Shown: one piece after another, positions 1-12,774 of the stretch
Layout of the letters: the number at the start of each line of letters is the position of its first letter
How positions within the stretch are numbered: the stretch's first letter is position 1
NCBI RefSeq assembly: GCF_021730395.1
Contig: NC_069371.1
Coordinates: forward strand, 74,616,001-74,680,000
DNA from: Mercenaria mercenaria
Taxonomy: Eukaryota; Mollusca; Bivalvia; Venerida; Veneridae
Direction of reading: 5' to 3'
DNA length: 64,000 nucleotides
Translations under genes and position numbers: made by a program
Notes under the pieces: model-generated
Databases searched by the model: none
Seen by the model: the letters and a program-made list of their open reading frames with translations, nothing else
What the model was told of the DNA's origin: nothing

Positions 1-1044
1 TCCGATTTCTGACTTCTGACTTCCGACTTTGACTTCTGACATCTGACTTCTGACTTCCAACTCCCGACTTTTGATTTCCGACTTCGCACTTCAGACTTTT
101 CATACTATAAGCATACGGAAGTACTAAACCTTTGGAAAATGCATTCGAATTCTAAGAAGAGATGTCCGTAAGACAGCCAATGATCGACTAATCGAATTGT
201 TGTCTCAGAAGCAGTATATATAAGTAATAGCTATATGTACTTGCACGCAAAACCATAACCAGGAAGTCCAAAAAGGGGGCATAATTTGGTCAAAATGCAA
301 GTCAGACTTGGGTTATGGGACTTAGTGCTATCACATAATTTCATAACCCCAAAGATACATGTGAAGTTTCAATTCAATATCTGCATTAGTTTTTGAGATA
401 GTAACTTGCACGTAAAACTTTAACCAGAATTCCAGAAGTCCAAAAGGGGGCATAATTTGGCCAAAAATGAATGTCAGAGGTATGGATCTTGACACAGTGA
501 GGTTTGTAATTGACTTTTAAAGAAAAATTAAGTTTCAAAGCTATATGCCTTTAAATGATAGCCATAATGTACTTGCATGCAAAACTTTAACCACGCCGAC
601 GCTAAGGGGAGTAGAATAGCTAGACTATTTTTTGAATAGTCGAGCGAGCTAAAAAGCAATTTTCAAAGCAATATGCCTTTAAAAAATAATTAATGTACAT
701 ACACGCAAACCTTTAATTAGTATTTTCTAAGTCCAAAAGGGGGCATAATTTGGCAAAGGTGCAAGTCAGAGTTATGGGACTTGATGCTAAACCGAAAACA
801 CATGTGCAATTTCAATTCAATATCTGCATTAATTAGATTATGAGATATTATTCCTACTGTACACAATCATGGAAGCATACTTCCGACTTCTGACTTCCGA
901 CTTCTAACTTCCGACTTCCAACTTCTGAGTTCTGACTTCCGAGTTCCGAGTTCCGACTTCTGACTTCCGTATGCTTTTATTATGAAAAGTCTGAAGTGCG
1001 AAGTCGGAAGTCAGAACTCGGAAGTCGGAACTCGAAAGTCACCA
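1..1044. mobile_element. Inverted-terminus repeat element with GACTTC-rich ends
   Basis: Both ends are built from degenerate 7-8 bp repeats of GACTTCC/GACTTCT on the left and the complement GGAAGTC on the right. A 45 bp stretch at about 76-120 matches the reverse complement of about 966-1010 almost perfectly (CGACTTCGCACTTCAGACTT is shared), so the ends form a terminal inverted repeat. The interior holds three copies (about 240-400, 410-560, 700-850) of a unit with AAAAGGGGGCATAATTTGG. No coding capacity is seen, so this is a non-autonomous foldback-like element or a composite of repeats. The left end is cut by the window. Confidence 0.6.
618..655 (+). repeat. Hairpin followed by GCTAAAA, repeat-element end
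   Basis: A stem GACTATT/AATAGTC with a short T-rich loop is followed by GAGCTAAAAA. Other repeats in this window (33115-33144, 24620-24660, 47100-47150) end the same way. This is probably the 3' end of a dispersed element nested in the larger inverted-repeat element. Confidence 0.5.
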
Positions 1045-1195
1045 CCGGGCTTTCGTAATAAATAGCATAAAAATCACTGCTGTAACAATATATCTAGCAC
1101 ATACACAATATTATAATTAAGTAAAAATAAAATAGCCTTAAATAAGTAGTCTAAAATATTCTAGTACAAAATGTAGCATATTTTTATTCTAAATA

Positions 1196-1277
1196 TAGAA
1201 ACCTTTCTAATCCGAAAACCCCTCTAACCCGAACTTTTTTTTCTTGTCCAAGCATGTTCGGATTAGAAAGGTTTCTA
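1196..1277. mobile_element. 82 bp TA-flanked inverted-repeat element (MITE-like)
   Basis: The termini TAGAAACCTTTCTAATCCGA and their exact reverse complement (1258-1277) enclose about 42 bp. TA dinucleotides flank both sides (1194-1195 and 1278-1279), as expected for a TA target-site duplication of Tc1/mariner-type elements. There is no coding capacity. Chance is unlikely given a 20+ bp perfect inverted repeat. Confidence 0.65.
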
Positions 1278-1518
1278 TAATTACAATCTTTCGAAAGCAT
1301 ACTATGGACAATGCAAACAATTACACACATTTTTTGTGTTCAAAACCTTGTTTTCAAACATTCTTTTGTAGTCAAATACAGATTCAATCTACCAAGACTA
1401 AGTCAGAGGAATACTTAAGTACATATTAATCTGCAAAAAGTGCATCGAACGAAACAAATGTAATAAATGAAACTCAAAAAAAAAAACAAAAAACAACAAC
1501 AACAAAAAAAACAACAGA

Positions 1519-1539
1519 AACACACACACACACACACAC
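1519..1539. repeat. (CA)n microsatellite
   Basis: About ten CA dinucleotides lie next to A-rich sequence, just before the low-quality tract begins. Confidence 0.8.
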
Positions 1540-1579
1540 CCCAAACACACACCCCAAAAAATTGGTAAATTTTTTTTCG

Positions 1580-4500
1580 TTTGGAAAAGGGAACATTTTT
1601 TTAGTTTCAAATATTCTGATTCGAGAAAAAAAAAAAGAAAAATAAAAGCCAAAAAATGCTGAAATCTCAGTAAAATCTTCGATAGGCCCAAAATCAGAAA
1701 AAAGATATCATAAACCCAAAAATTTACGAAAATTTATGAATTTTGTTTTTTTCAAAAGGCTTTTAGATTTTCTATTTTGGGGGGGGGGGGCGGGGAAAAA
1801 TTTAAAATAAATCAATTTTTCCGACTTAAACCCAAAAGTAAAGACCCGAAAAAGAACTTTTAAATCGCTTTTTTGTTTTGGGAGGGGTTTATAACATGAA
1901 TTTAAAGTAAGTGCTAAATTAAGAAAAAAAGAACTGGCCAAAAATTTTGGGAAAAAGCTTCGGGAAAAAAGATTTTTCAACTTTCAACAAGAAAATAAAA
2001 GGGCACAAAAAATTTAAAAGAAGCCCACTTTTTCTGAAAACAAACTGGTTTTTCCCTTCTTTAAAAAAAGGGCGTTTTAAATCCATTTTAAAAAAATTTA
2101 ATGAGGGAAAAAAAAAAAACATGGGTGGGCTCACCCATTTTGGGTCCCCACCGAACGGAAAAGAACCAGCACGAAAGTGCCCAAAAAAAGTCCCAAACAC
2201 CGTCAAAACTTCAAAAAGCTTGTAGGTCAAATAGCATTTATTTAAAATGCAGTCACCCAAAAACTTTTTTTTGGTTTTAAAGTAAAAACAATTTTGGGCC
2301 AAAACAAGAAGGGTTTTCAGATTTCGCATTTTTTATTTCTAAAAGAAGAGTAAAAATAAGGAAAGCAAAAAAAAAACCAGACGTTACATTTTTCCCTTTT
2401 ACAGTTTATACAAATACAAATAAAAAATTTTTTAATTGGAACAAAAATGTACGTAGAACATTTGGTTTTCCAGGGGGGGTTTTATGGGGAAAAAACATTT
2501 AAATTTTTAGCCTTACTCTTTTGGGTTAAAAGGGATGACTTTTTTTAAATATCTGAAAAATTTTTATAGTAAAGGGGAAACAGTGCAGTAAGTTATCACG
2601 CTGCCCCGAAACGTCCTATTATCGGGAAAAGGGCAAAAAAAATTTTTCATACCATTACAAATTTGAAATTAAAATATAAATAGAGAACGATAACGCGAAC
2701 TTTAAACGGAAAACGATTATTTTCTTTATTGGTAGTTTCGGGGTTTTATTAAAGATAAATCAGGGTTTTTTTTATAGCAAATTGATACTGTTACGAGTGG
2801 AAAAACTTTTTCTGCCCACGGAAAAGGGTTTTCCATTTCCCGTTTCCCCCCTTTTTCAATATAACATAAAACCTGGAAAAAACTGAAACTTTATTTTTAA
2901 AAAATACCCGAGGGAGAGTAGTACGAACACATTAAAGAACAAAAATGGGAAAAATTAATTTAGCTTGTAAAAAGTGCTATAGATATGTAAATTGTGGAAT
3001 CTTAAGAGAATAACCTAACAAAATCATTGAAGGTTCAAATAAACATGCAGTAAAAAAAATCACTAGGGAAATAAAAAAAATTGCGTATAGTTCCCTGAAT
3101 TTTTGACAAAGTTGTATATTTTTTTTTTTCTAAAGGGAAATTTTTAGTTACTGGTACATCCACACAGCAAAAAACTGAAAAAGGTATAGAACGAAACGTA
3201 AATATAAAAAAAACCGAAGGGTTTAAAACTGGGTTAAAAGTGTGTAAAATTTAAACCCTGATTAAAGGGAAAAGGAATTTTTTAAAGTTTTTGGGAAAAA
3301 CAGGTTTTAAATTTGGGAAACCTTTTTAGTGATTTTTAAATGATCAGCCCAGATAGCTTTTTGGAAAGTAGGGGGAAAAAGATCGATATTTGAATAAAAT
3401 GGGAAATGCATTTTTAAATTTTTTGGGTTGGAATATGGCGATTTTTACTGATGTGTTTTTTTTTTTTTTTTAAAAAACCATGCGCGGATCCATAAAATTT
3501 TAAGGAGGGGGGGTTTTGTGTGTTTTTCTGGCACAATTAAAAAAATTTTTGAGTGATTTTTGTAGGTGTTACCTTTTTTAGAAGTACGGGGTTGTGAATG
3601 AAGTTTTTTTTGGAATGGGCCCTAAAATAAAAAAAGTGCCGACCACCTAAAAGGGGACCCGGGGCTTCCCAACCCAACCTCGAATAAAAATGAAATTCAG
3701 CACTTGGGTTTTCCTGCATTCGGGGGCTTTTTAAGGAGCATTTAAGAAAAACCCTTCCCAAAAATTTTATGTACAATATCCCCCTTATTTTAACTTTTTA
3801 AAGAGCTCCCCCAATCAAGACGATGTGCAAAAAACCCATGCGTCACCCGGGGGCAAAAAAAAAAATTTAAATTTAAAAATTTCCCGGTTTCTTAAAGAAG
3901 ATAAAAAGGCCCTTTAATTTCGATTCCCAAATTTAACATAAATAGAACCCCCACGTCAGGGAAAGTAGCAGAACACAAACAGTTTAAAAGTCCCCCTAAA
4001 ATTTTCCTCCATTACTTTATGTTTTCCCCAGGGGGTTCGGACCCCTGGAACCCTCCCCAATATTTCCGCGCATGAAACACAATATATATATACTCCCTCA
4101 ATAGTAGTAGAAAGGCTCCCGTCCCTATTTTTTGTTTTTCTTTTCGAATTATAATTTTTTATTCTTTAAACGGGAAAAACCCCGGCAGGTTTTTTCCCTA
4201 CATTGATATTTTTTTTCCCCCCATTAGGGGTTTAAAAATTTTATAAAAAATTTTTTGCATTATTTATATAAAAATAGCCATGCAGCCAGGGAGCCAGACT
4301 ATATTAGCTATTTTATGTGCAGGTTGAAATGAGACAATGTTTAAATTTGTTTAGTCAATACATGTGTAGGTACGCATAAATCGCGAAAAGCATTTTTTTG
4401 GCAAAAAGTTAAAAATAAAATACAACACTTTAAATAGCAAAAAGCTCAACATTTTTTTACTTTGAATACTGACACTTTTTTTTTGTTTTTTTTTTTTCAT

Positions 4501-4637
4501 ATCGTAAAAAAATGAAAATAGATCATAAATACCGGAATATGACCCTTTGATGTTGGGAATATTATGAAGTTTTTAAATTTGTTTTCAAAAATGAAAAAAT
4601 ATTCCACTTTTTTTTCCACAAAAAAATGAACCCCAAG
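1580..4637. other. No recognisable feature (noisy)
   Basis: No gene, RNA or known repeat can be identified on either strand. Short open frames here lack protein-like composition. Confidence 0.6.
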
Positions 4638-4873
4638 GGGGCCATGAAAAAACCAAAATAGTGGGTTTTGCGCCCAAAGCATGGATCCAACCACCTGCCC
4701 ATCCGCGCATTCGGGGCCGGGGGATCCTGCTGTTCGCAAACAGTTTCTCAATTTCCAATAGGCTTTAAAAAGCGAACTTTCGGGATCCGACCCGAGGCCC
4801 CGGATGCGCAGGCTGGCCTGGACCCATGCGGTGCAAACCCACTATGTTTGGTTTTTTCTCATGACAGGGCCCC
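4638..4873. mobile_element. Palindromic element, noisy copy 1
   Basis: This matches the clean copy at 44809-45043 across both arms (GCATGGATCC, CATCCGCGCA, TGCGCAGGCTGG, CTATGTTTGGTTTTTTCTCATG). The frames open across it are shadows of the palindrome. Confidence 0.75.
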
Positions 4874-5805
4874 CCAATTTTATTAGGATTTTTACTACCA
4901 AAAACGGTTTGCAAATAAAAACTCTTCTCAATTTAAAGATCGATTGGCTTTTACACATGTCTAAAAAAAAAAATTTGGGGATAAAAGGGGCCTACAAATA
5001 TTGCCCCCAAAGAAATAAAAGTTTAATAAGAAAGGGTTTGGGATTTCTCGAACCCCACCAAAAGCACCCCCAACACGGGCCCCCAGAGCCTTTGCATTGC
5101 AAAGTAGCCCCAAAACAAAAAGAACCCTAAAAACGGAAAAATTACAGCCCGGGGGTTTGCTTAAACACCCAAAAAAGTAATTTTAATATTTTTTCCCCAA
5201 AATATAGATAAAGGGGAAAAGGGTAGGGGGGGGGGAGGGGGGGGGGGGAAAAAGGGGGTAAAAAAGGGGATAGGGGAGGGGTCGGAGGGGAAAGAAACAA
5301 AAAGGGGTTTTTATTCAAAAGGGGAAATGCAACTTTCCTTTTAAATCACGGGTTACATACATTGCACGTCCCTGTTTATAATTTTAAAAAATGCGGAAAA
5401 ACCCCAAAAAAATACCCTCAATATTAAAAATTTAATGTATTAATTACTGATTTTGGTATAGTAAAGGTTGAGAATTTATATTTTAATTTAAAAAAGTAGT
5501 TTCCCATTATCATTCTTTTTTTAAAGGGGGCCCTGGACTCAATTTTTTGGGCAAAAAAAATTTTTTCTTTAAAAGTGGTTTTTAAAACATGGGGTTCTTT
5601 TTTTTAAAAAACTTTTTTTGGAAAGTCCCCGATAAAATTGTCTGAAAACACTCAAAAATCCCATCAACAAAAAAAAAATTTCCCTGCCCTTTCTTTGCAT
5701 ATAAAAGGGGGTGGAAATAAAAAAATTTAATTTTTTAATTTGGAAAAACCATTCAGTACAATACCAAACTCTGTAAAAAAGAAATAAAATTTCCCTAAAT
5801 GAGTG
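4874..5805. other. No gene; G-rich patch at 5222-5290
   Basis: No recognisable coding or RNA feature. A G-rich run near 5222-5290 could suggest quadruplex potential, but it lies in the low-fidelity tract and its G-run lengths cannot be trusted. Confidence 0.5.
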
Positions 5806-6049
5806 TGCCATGAAAAAAATCAACAAAATGGCTTTCCCCGACCGCATGGATTAGACCACCCCTGGCATCCCGCCAGTCTGGCCCAGGACCAGCTGTTTCG
5901 CGGGACATTTTCCCTTTTAATTGCTAAGGTTTTAAAAAAGGGGAAATAGTATGGTTTTTTGCCCAAGATGCCGCGGGATGCCCCAGGTTTGGTCTGGATC
6001 CATCCCGGGTCGAAAACCCACTATTTTGGTTTTCTCTGATGGGGGGCTC
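5806..6049. mobile_element. Palindromic element, noisy copy 2
   Basis: The left arm starts at TGCCATGAAAAAAATCAAC. The right arm ends in GGTTTTCTCTGATGGGGGGCTC. The middle is badly distorted, but GTCTGG and GGTCTGGATCCATCC are recognisable. Confidence 0.6.
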
Positions 6050-7498
6050 AAAAAACAAAATTTATAAGGAAAAAATTTTTCACTTGAAATTTTTAATTCA
6101 GCTGTTTTTTTATAATGCAAAGCCTGAAATCTGGGGGGGGAAAAGACAAATTTTTTAAAAAAAAAGTTATTCCAACTATTTTTTCCCCCCCCCAGAAAAA
6201 TTACAAAAAAATTTTATTGTCGCTGTTTTTTGAAAATTTTTTTTTGGGGGGGGGGGGTCACTTTTGTATAAAAACCTTTTAAATTTGTGCATATTTCAGT
6301 CATTGCGGGCCCTTTACCTCGGGGAAAATCTCAAAAATAAAAAAATAAACTCCCCTTTTCCCACTTTAAAACATAAAATAGAAAAATTTTAAAAAAAAAA
6401 ACACGAAAAAATAAAACAAATTTTTTAAAAATTATCAGTTATGGCTACTACCTATCGATTTGGGGCAACAAAAATTGGTTGGGAAAAAATCCAAAATTTT
6501 TAAACATTAGGGGGTATTGATATATTAGAAAAATAATCACAACCAAACAAATTCTCGTTATAAACCACACAGCACGTTTCTGCGTTTTCGATTTCAAAAT
6601 TTTCTTCTTTTCCTAATCTACAATCTCCTCTATTTATACTATATATATATATATATCAATATCCCTTTTTCCTTATAAAATTTTTTACACACAAAAATAT
6701 TTTCCGTGCAACAAAAGGAATAAATTATGTAACACGCACGGGCTTTTCCCTTTCCAAAAAAAACCTTTTTTTGACTAAAAAAGTACCTTTAGGTATTAAT
6801 TAAGCTATGTTGCAAATGTAATTATCAAAATGGGTTACATTTTTTAGATAAGAGTGACAGGTCTTTTTCCTTACACATCTTCTTAATCTTTCCCTGCCCC
6901 CCCCTTTCCCCAGAACGCTTCCTGTTATCATAAGTATACCCTTTCCCCGAAAATTCCCAAAACACCCAAGTCTTTTTTGTAAACTTTGAAAAAGGGGTAA
7001 CTACTATCATCTTTATTCCTCCAACCCCCCCAAACAGCCCAAACCCGGGCCCAAACCAAACCCCCCGGGCCCAATTTTTAGGGGCCCACCAAGACGAACA
7101 TAAACTTTGGGGAAATAAAACAAAAAACCCAGAGTAAAAGAAACAGAAAAACAAACAAAAATGAATATTTACTTCACGGGAAAACAACATACATCTTTGT
7201 TATCGCTAAAAAAAACCCCCTTGAAACAAAAATGGTTTCGATCGCAACGTTTGACGAAAATGGTAAACCTTAAAAAAAGGGAAAAACCCTTTGATAAAAT
7301 TTCTTTGACGAACACGCAGTGGCGGTTGAAAATATGTAATAAAAACCCAACAACGATCGGATTCGATACACCATTTTCTCTTTTAATTTATATTATTTAC
7401 TTTATTTGGTTGTCGAAAGGCAATACATAATTACATTTGCAAATGTTTGAACAATTGCGTGTCCGTAGGGCCAATATCCGACCCCCAAACCATTTGAA
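6050..7498. other. No recognisable feature (noisy)
   Basis: No convincing gene or repeat. Contains a short (AT)n near 6640. Confidence 0.5.
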
Positions 7499-7717
7499 CC
7501 GGGGCCTTTGAAAAAAAGCAACATAATGCTTTTGCGCCCAGAATCCGCAACAGTCGGTCAGGACCCATGCTGTTGTTTTCCAACCTTTTACAAAAAAGGG
7601 GAAAAACCGTTAGCGAACAGCATGGACCCAAACCAGTTTGGGCGGATGCGCAGGAGGCCCGGGATCCATCCCTGGCCCAAAATCCCCAACTATTTTGGTT
7701 TTTTCCATAGCGGGGTT
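7499..7717. mobile_element. Palindromic element, noisy copy 3
   Basis: GTTAGCGAACAGCATGGACC, GGATGCGCAGG and AACTATTTTGGTTTTTTCCAT match the clean palindrome in order. The left arm is more damaged than the right. Confidence 0.7.
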
Positions 7718-9007
7718 CTTTTATTCCCAATTATAAAGTAATACAAGTAATACAGTATTGGGTTCACTTATGATCGGAAAAAGGGGAAAGGGGGGGACCC
7801 AGAATAAATTTTTTTAAAAGGTGGGGGGGGGGGCTTAATTTTTTTTTTAAGGGGGTTTTAAGGGGGGTTTTTCAACGGGATTTAATCAATCTTTAAAAGT
7901 TAAAATTTTTAAGCAACCAAAAATGGAGGACCCCCCCCCCCCCCCCCCCAAAAAGGTTTTTTTTCCTTTAATAGGTTTTCAAAAACCTAGTTTTTTTGAA
8001 AACCCAGATAACTTTACATTTGGCTGTGTAGATTTTTACCCCACACCCAAAAGAGCCCCTAACCGAGTAAAAAAGAAAAAAATCCATTTTTTTGCTCATT
8101 TTAAATTTTTGGCCCCCTTGCCACGTTTTTTCGAAATGCCGCAATTCAACGAGAAAGATCTTTCCCCAATAAACCCACCCCAGCGGTACAAAAAGGGGGC
8201 AAAAAACACTTTCCCCCTTTAAACTGAATGCTGAACGAATGTCCCGTTAAAACTCAAAAATTTATTACACTTTATCTCGAAATTTTCCTGCTATTTTCGA
8301 TGCCCATTTAAAAGCCCCTTTACCGAAAAAGGCATGTGCACGAAAAAAACATAGTGCAAAAAATGCCAAACCCCAGCAAAACAGGGGCCCCATGATTACC
8401 CCGGGGCCCTTTAATCCTGTTATGCACATGGCCCGAAAAGGGCAGAAATCACTTCCCAGGCAACAGCCTAAAAAGGTTTAAGTTGAATTTTGGGTTTTCT
8501 CAAAAAAAAAAAATTACATAAAAAGTTTAATCCCTACCAAATCCAGATACAGATTTTAAAAATTAAATTTTTATAAAAATGGTATATTTAAGTTATCCCT
8601 CAAGGGGTGACTTTTGGAACATTTTTAAAATAGATATGTTTCAGCCGTTCTTTTTCCCAAGAAAAAAATAAAATGCTTATAAAATTTAAACCTAATGCAA
8701 AATACAGTAAAAAACCCCGGGTTTTAACGAATAAAAAGGGGGCCGGGAAAAGAAGTTTTTTTAAAAAATAATCGAAATTTCGACTAAATTGTTCATGTGA
8801 AAATGTTGGTTCTTTAAACACGGGACTAGAGTGCGAAAGGGGGTACATGCATACCCCACTCCCGGGTCCATGAACAAAAAAGTCAGGAGATAGGCCGGAA
8901 GGTTTTTTGGGTTTTTTGGGAATTTTCAACCCCAAAGGAAAACCCTTTTCAGAAATAATTACTAGAAATTCGGGTTTGGGTTTCTTCAGAAAACAATAAT
9001 TGTTTGT
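7718..9007. other. No recognisable feature (noisy)
   Basis: No gene or RNA can be supported. Long minus-strand frames in 8600-9199 overlap the following SINE and are not real. Confidence 0.5.
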
Positions 9008-9292
9008 TTTTTCCCCCCCCGCCTTAGCTAGTAGAGCGTTGGTTACGGATCGCGGGCCGTGATTTCGATCCTCTGGTTGGGCATATTTTTCCCCGTGACT
9101 ATTGAAAAAACTTTGTGTCTGAAATCTTTTTGTACTCCCCCTCTGTTCCCATTTTAAAAGTTGGCAGTTACTTGCGGAGAACAGGTTTGTCTGGTACATA
9201 ACCCGGAACCTAATTTTTAACGGGCCCCCCCTTTACTTTAATGAAATACTGTTGAAAAACGGCTTAAAACCCAAAAACCCAAAGAACAAAAA
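9008..9292 (+). mobile_element. tRNA-derived SINE, family S2, noisy copy
   Basis: This follows the order of the clean copy at 54437-54727: a tRNA-like head with CTTAGCTAGTAGAGCG and TTCGATCCTC, then CCGTGACTATT, TGTGTCTGAAATC, GTTGGCAGTTACTTGCGGAG, AACAGGTTTGTCTGGTACA, and a tail with TACTGTTGAAAAACGGC and A-rich AAACCC repeats. The Pol III A and B boxes are degraded by sequence noise. Confidence 0.75.
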
Positions 9293-9644
9293 AAATTACA
9301 CCGTTACAACTATCCCCATATAAACTGTATAGTTTTTGATTTTTTAATTTTTCTTTTCCCTTTTCCAAAACGGGCCCCAGAAAAAAACAACAATAATTTT
9401 TAGAAGAAAAAAAAAACCCCCTGGCAGAGTGTAAATTTTACTCAAAAAAAGAAGTATTTTGAAAAGGGTTTTCAGAAAAATTTTTTAAAAAAAAATGTTT
9501 TGCCTTTTTGTTTTCTAACTTTGTTTTACCCCTGTTTCTTTGGAGAAAAACCCAAAGTCCGATTCAAAACTTTTTAAAAAAAATGGAGAACCATTCTAAA
9601 ATAGAAAAAAATTAAGAGAAAAAAATACATAAAATCTAAAGATT
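9293..9644. other. No recognisable feature (noisy)
   Basis: A-rich DNA between the SINE and the 25 bp minisatellite; nothing identified. Confidence 0.5.
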
Positions 9645-11445
9645 GGGAGCTATCAAAACCCAAAGGGAGATACAATACCTGAAACCCAAACGAACAGAAT
9701 TTACTGTAAACCAACGAGACAGAACTACCTGTAAACCCAAACAAGACAGAACTACAAAGTACCTGAAAAACCCAACGAAAACAAATATTTGGAAAACAAA
9801 CCAATAAAAGTTTTTAAAAACCAAACCCAGACGAACAACCTGTAAAAAAACCAAAGGACGAACCACCGAAAACCCCAAACGAGCCCGAACTACCTGAAAC
9901 CCCTTCGAGACAGAAATTCCCTTTAAAAACCCAAACGAGAAAGAACTATCGTAATCCAACGAGACAAAAATCCCGTAAAAAAACGAGCCCAAAAACCCCT
10001 GTTAAAACTTCGAGACAGTAAAAACCGTAAACCATCGAGCCCAGATCTATCTGTAACCCAAACGAACAAAACTCCCTGTAAACCAACGAGCCCGAACAAC
10101 CTGAAATCTTGGGAGACATTTATACCTTTTTTAAACCATCGAGACAGAAAAATCTGAAAAATCCAACGAGACAAAATTTAAGTACAGCAACAAGACAAAA
10201 ACCTACCCTGTAAACCCAACGAGCCAAAAACTACTTCGAAAACCAACAAGATCAAGTACCTGTAAACCAACGAGACAGAACTACCTGTAAACCAACGAGA
10301 CAGAACTACCTGTAAATCTTCGAGACAGTACTACCTGTAAACCAACGACACAAAACTACCTGAAATAACGAGACGGGAAACACACAGAAAACCAACAAAT
10401 CCGGGACCTGTAAACCAACGAGCCCAGAACTACCTGAAAACCCAAAAGAGACAGAACAAACCTGTAAATCTTCGAACGGGAACAACCTGAAAACAACGAG
10501 ACAGAATTATTTTGTAATTTCTAAGACAGAACTACCTGTAAATTACGAGACAGAAACAAACTGAAATTTAAAAGTGCCCAAAAACTACTTTTAAATCAAC
10601 AAGACAGAACTCCCTGAAAGCTATAAAGCCCAAAACCACCTAAAAACCAACGAGACAAACTACCTGAAACCAACGAACGAACTACCTGAAAACTACGAGA
10701 CAGAACTATTGAAAAATCTATGGACAAAACCCTCCCATACCAACGAGACGGGAATTATCTGAAATTTTCATCAAGACAGAACTACTTTAATTCAAGTGAC
10801 AGAACTAGCTGTAAATCAACAAACAGAACTACCGTAATTCTATAAAGCCCTGAATCCCCTTTAAAATCCAACGAAACAAACTACCTGTAAAACCAACGAG
10901 ACAGAACATCCCTGTAAATCTACGAGACAAAATATCTGTAAATCTATGAGCCCCCCAGAACTCCCTGTAAAACAAGAACAGAATTTTTTTAAATTTCATC
11001 AAAAACAGAACAACTTGAAATTACGAGACAGAAACCTTTAATTAAAAGTGGACAGAAACTATTTTGAAAATCAAAAGCCCAGAACAAACCGGGAAAAATT
11101 CATGAGACAAAAAACCCCCCTATAACCCAACGAGACAGAACTACCTGAAAACCCAACGATACAGAAACTCCCTGTAAACCCCTACGGGGATAGAAATCCC
11201 TGTGAACCTACGAAAATGAAATACCAAAATTTTTACAAAATAGTAATCCCCTTAAATCTGCAAGACAGAACGGGAGTGCCCAATGTACAGATAATATTAA
11301 AATGTCAGTAAATTACGAGACAAAACGTCCTTTAAGTCTACGGATAGTTTTACACCCAAAATCTATAAAAACACTCAACTACCTTAAAATCAACGGGACA
11401 GATCTATCATGGTAGTATATCAACGGGACAGAACTCCCTGGAATG
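9645..11445. repeat. 25 bp minisatellite, about 70 units
   Basis: The unit is close to ACCTGTAAACCAACGAGACA followed by GAACT. It runs almost without break for 1.8 kb. Units vary widely, partly from noise; the cleanest run is near 10255-10360. Long minus-strand frames here are repeat translations. It lies 3' of paralogue 1 exon 1 and may sit in that gene's intron 1, as the 61 bp array does in paralogues 2 and 4. Confidence 0.85.
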
Positions 11446-12774
11446 GGAAGTGAATCCATTTGTTTCCCTAAACCCCTGTTTATTTTTTTACTTTTTTGCA
11501 AGATCAACAAATTTCCCATTTTTTTAATAAATGTATGCAAACATACAAATGAAGCGATACTTTATGAACAACATTCAAATTTTTATTTAGGCACCGTGTT
11601 CATATAATGCATCCACTAAATAACCATATCACTTATCCCCCAGTAAATAATCAAATTTTGGGTTTGATTAGTGCGTAAATTTTCAAAAAAAGACCCATTT
11701 TGTCTTTTTTATATTTAAATATCTAAAAAATTTTCGGTCAATCCCGTCAGTTGGGTTAATGCCCGGAAGTAGCTTTGTTTACCATACAAACCGTGGCGCA
11801 TGCTGACCCCCGGGTTTAAAAAAAAAAAAAAATACAAAAAACGTAAACAGTGAGGAAAAACCGAAAACCCTTTTCGTAAAAATTTAATGCTTGCCGGGGG
11901 AAAATTAAAATAAAATTTTAAAACATTTTTCCCCCCCCCCCCAACAGGAAAACGGCCCGGGAGGAAAAAATTTGATCTATGAGCTGAAAGCTTTAAAAGT
12001 TATTCCCCCCAAATTTTGGGATTGAAACACAATTTGACCCCAAAGGTTTGGAAAGGATTTGGGGAAAAATGCTGACATATTCGAAAGGTTAAATTTGATG
12101 ATGGTAAAAATTTATCTAAGACAACAAAAAAACTAAATGTACTATCCCCCAGTATTTCAAAACAAACGATAGAAAACCCAATGAAAACGGGGGAAGCACA
12201 TCCCATGCCGTGAGTGGAAATTTAAAACCCCCCCAAAGGAAAACTTTTCTAACCCTTACTATTTTTTCCCTTTTGAAAACTTTAGTAAAGTAGATTGTTC
12301 TATACAGGATTGCCCTTTTACCTCTAAAAGACTCCCCCGGAAAAACCAAAGGAAAAGTGTTTTGCCAAACCCCACCCCAAGAGGATCAATTTGCACGGAA
12401 AGTTTTGGAGGATCTGAAGAAGAGGGCCCTTTCCTTTTTGCTGGTTCAGGGGGGAGGGTGTAGGCGGAGAACCAAGAAGAAAAAAAGGGAAGCTTAAAAA
12501 TTTAGGAAAACCATAGGGTATCAGAAAATTCTAAAGCCAATGAAAGGGGGTGATTAAAGAATATTTTTTAAGGGAGTTATTTTTTTCTGAAATATGAAAA
12601 ATTCGGCCCCCCTGAAGTGAATAGAGAAATGTCCTAAAATTTTTTTATGATTCCCCAATAAGTGAATAAAATTTTTATATCACCTATTCCCCCCCCCCCC
12701 CAAAAAAAAAAAACATAAAGATTTGTTCTAAAAAAATTTAAATAGAAGAAAAGTCCCCATGTCTCCCCATTTTT
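11446..12774. other. No recognisable feature (noisy)
   Basis: Later exons of paralogue 1 would be expected here or at lower coordinates, but none could be identified. Confidence 0.4.

Noticed and set aside
9574-10174. Three overlapping minus frames rich in F, V, R, S
   Set aside because: They translate the 25 bp minisatellite in noisy sequence.
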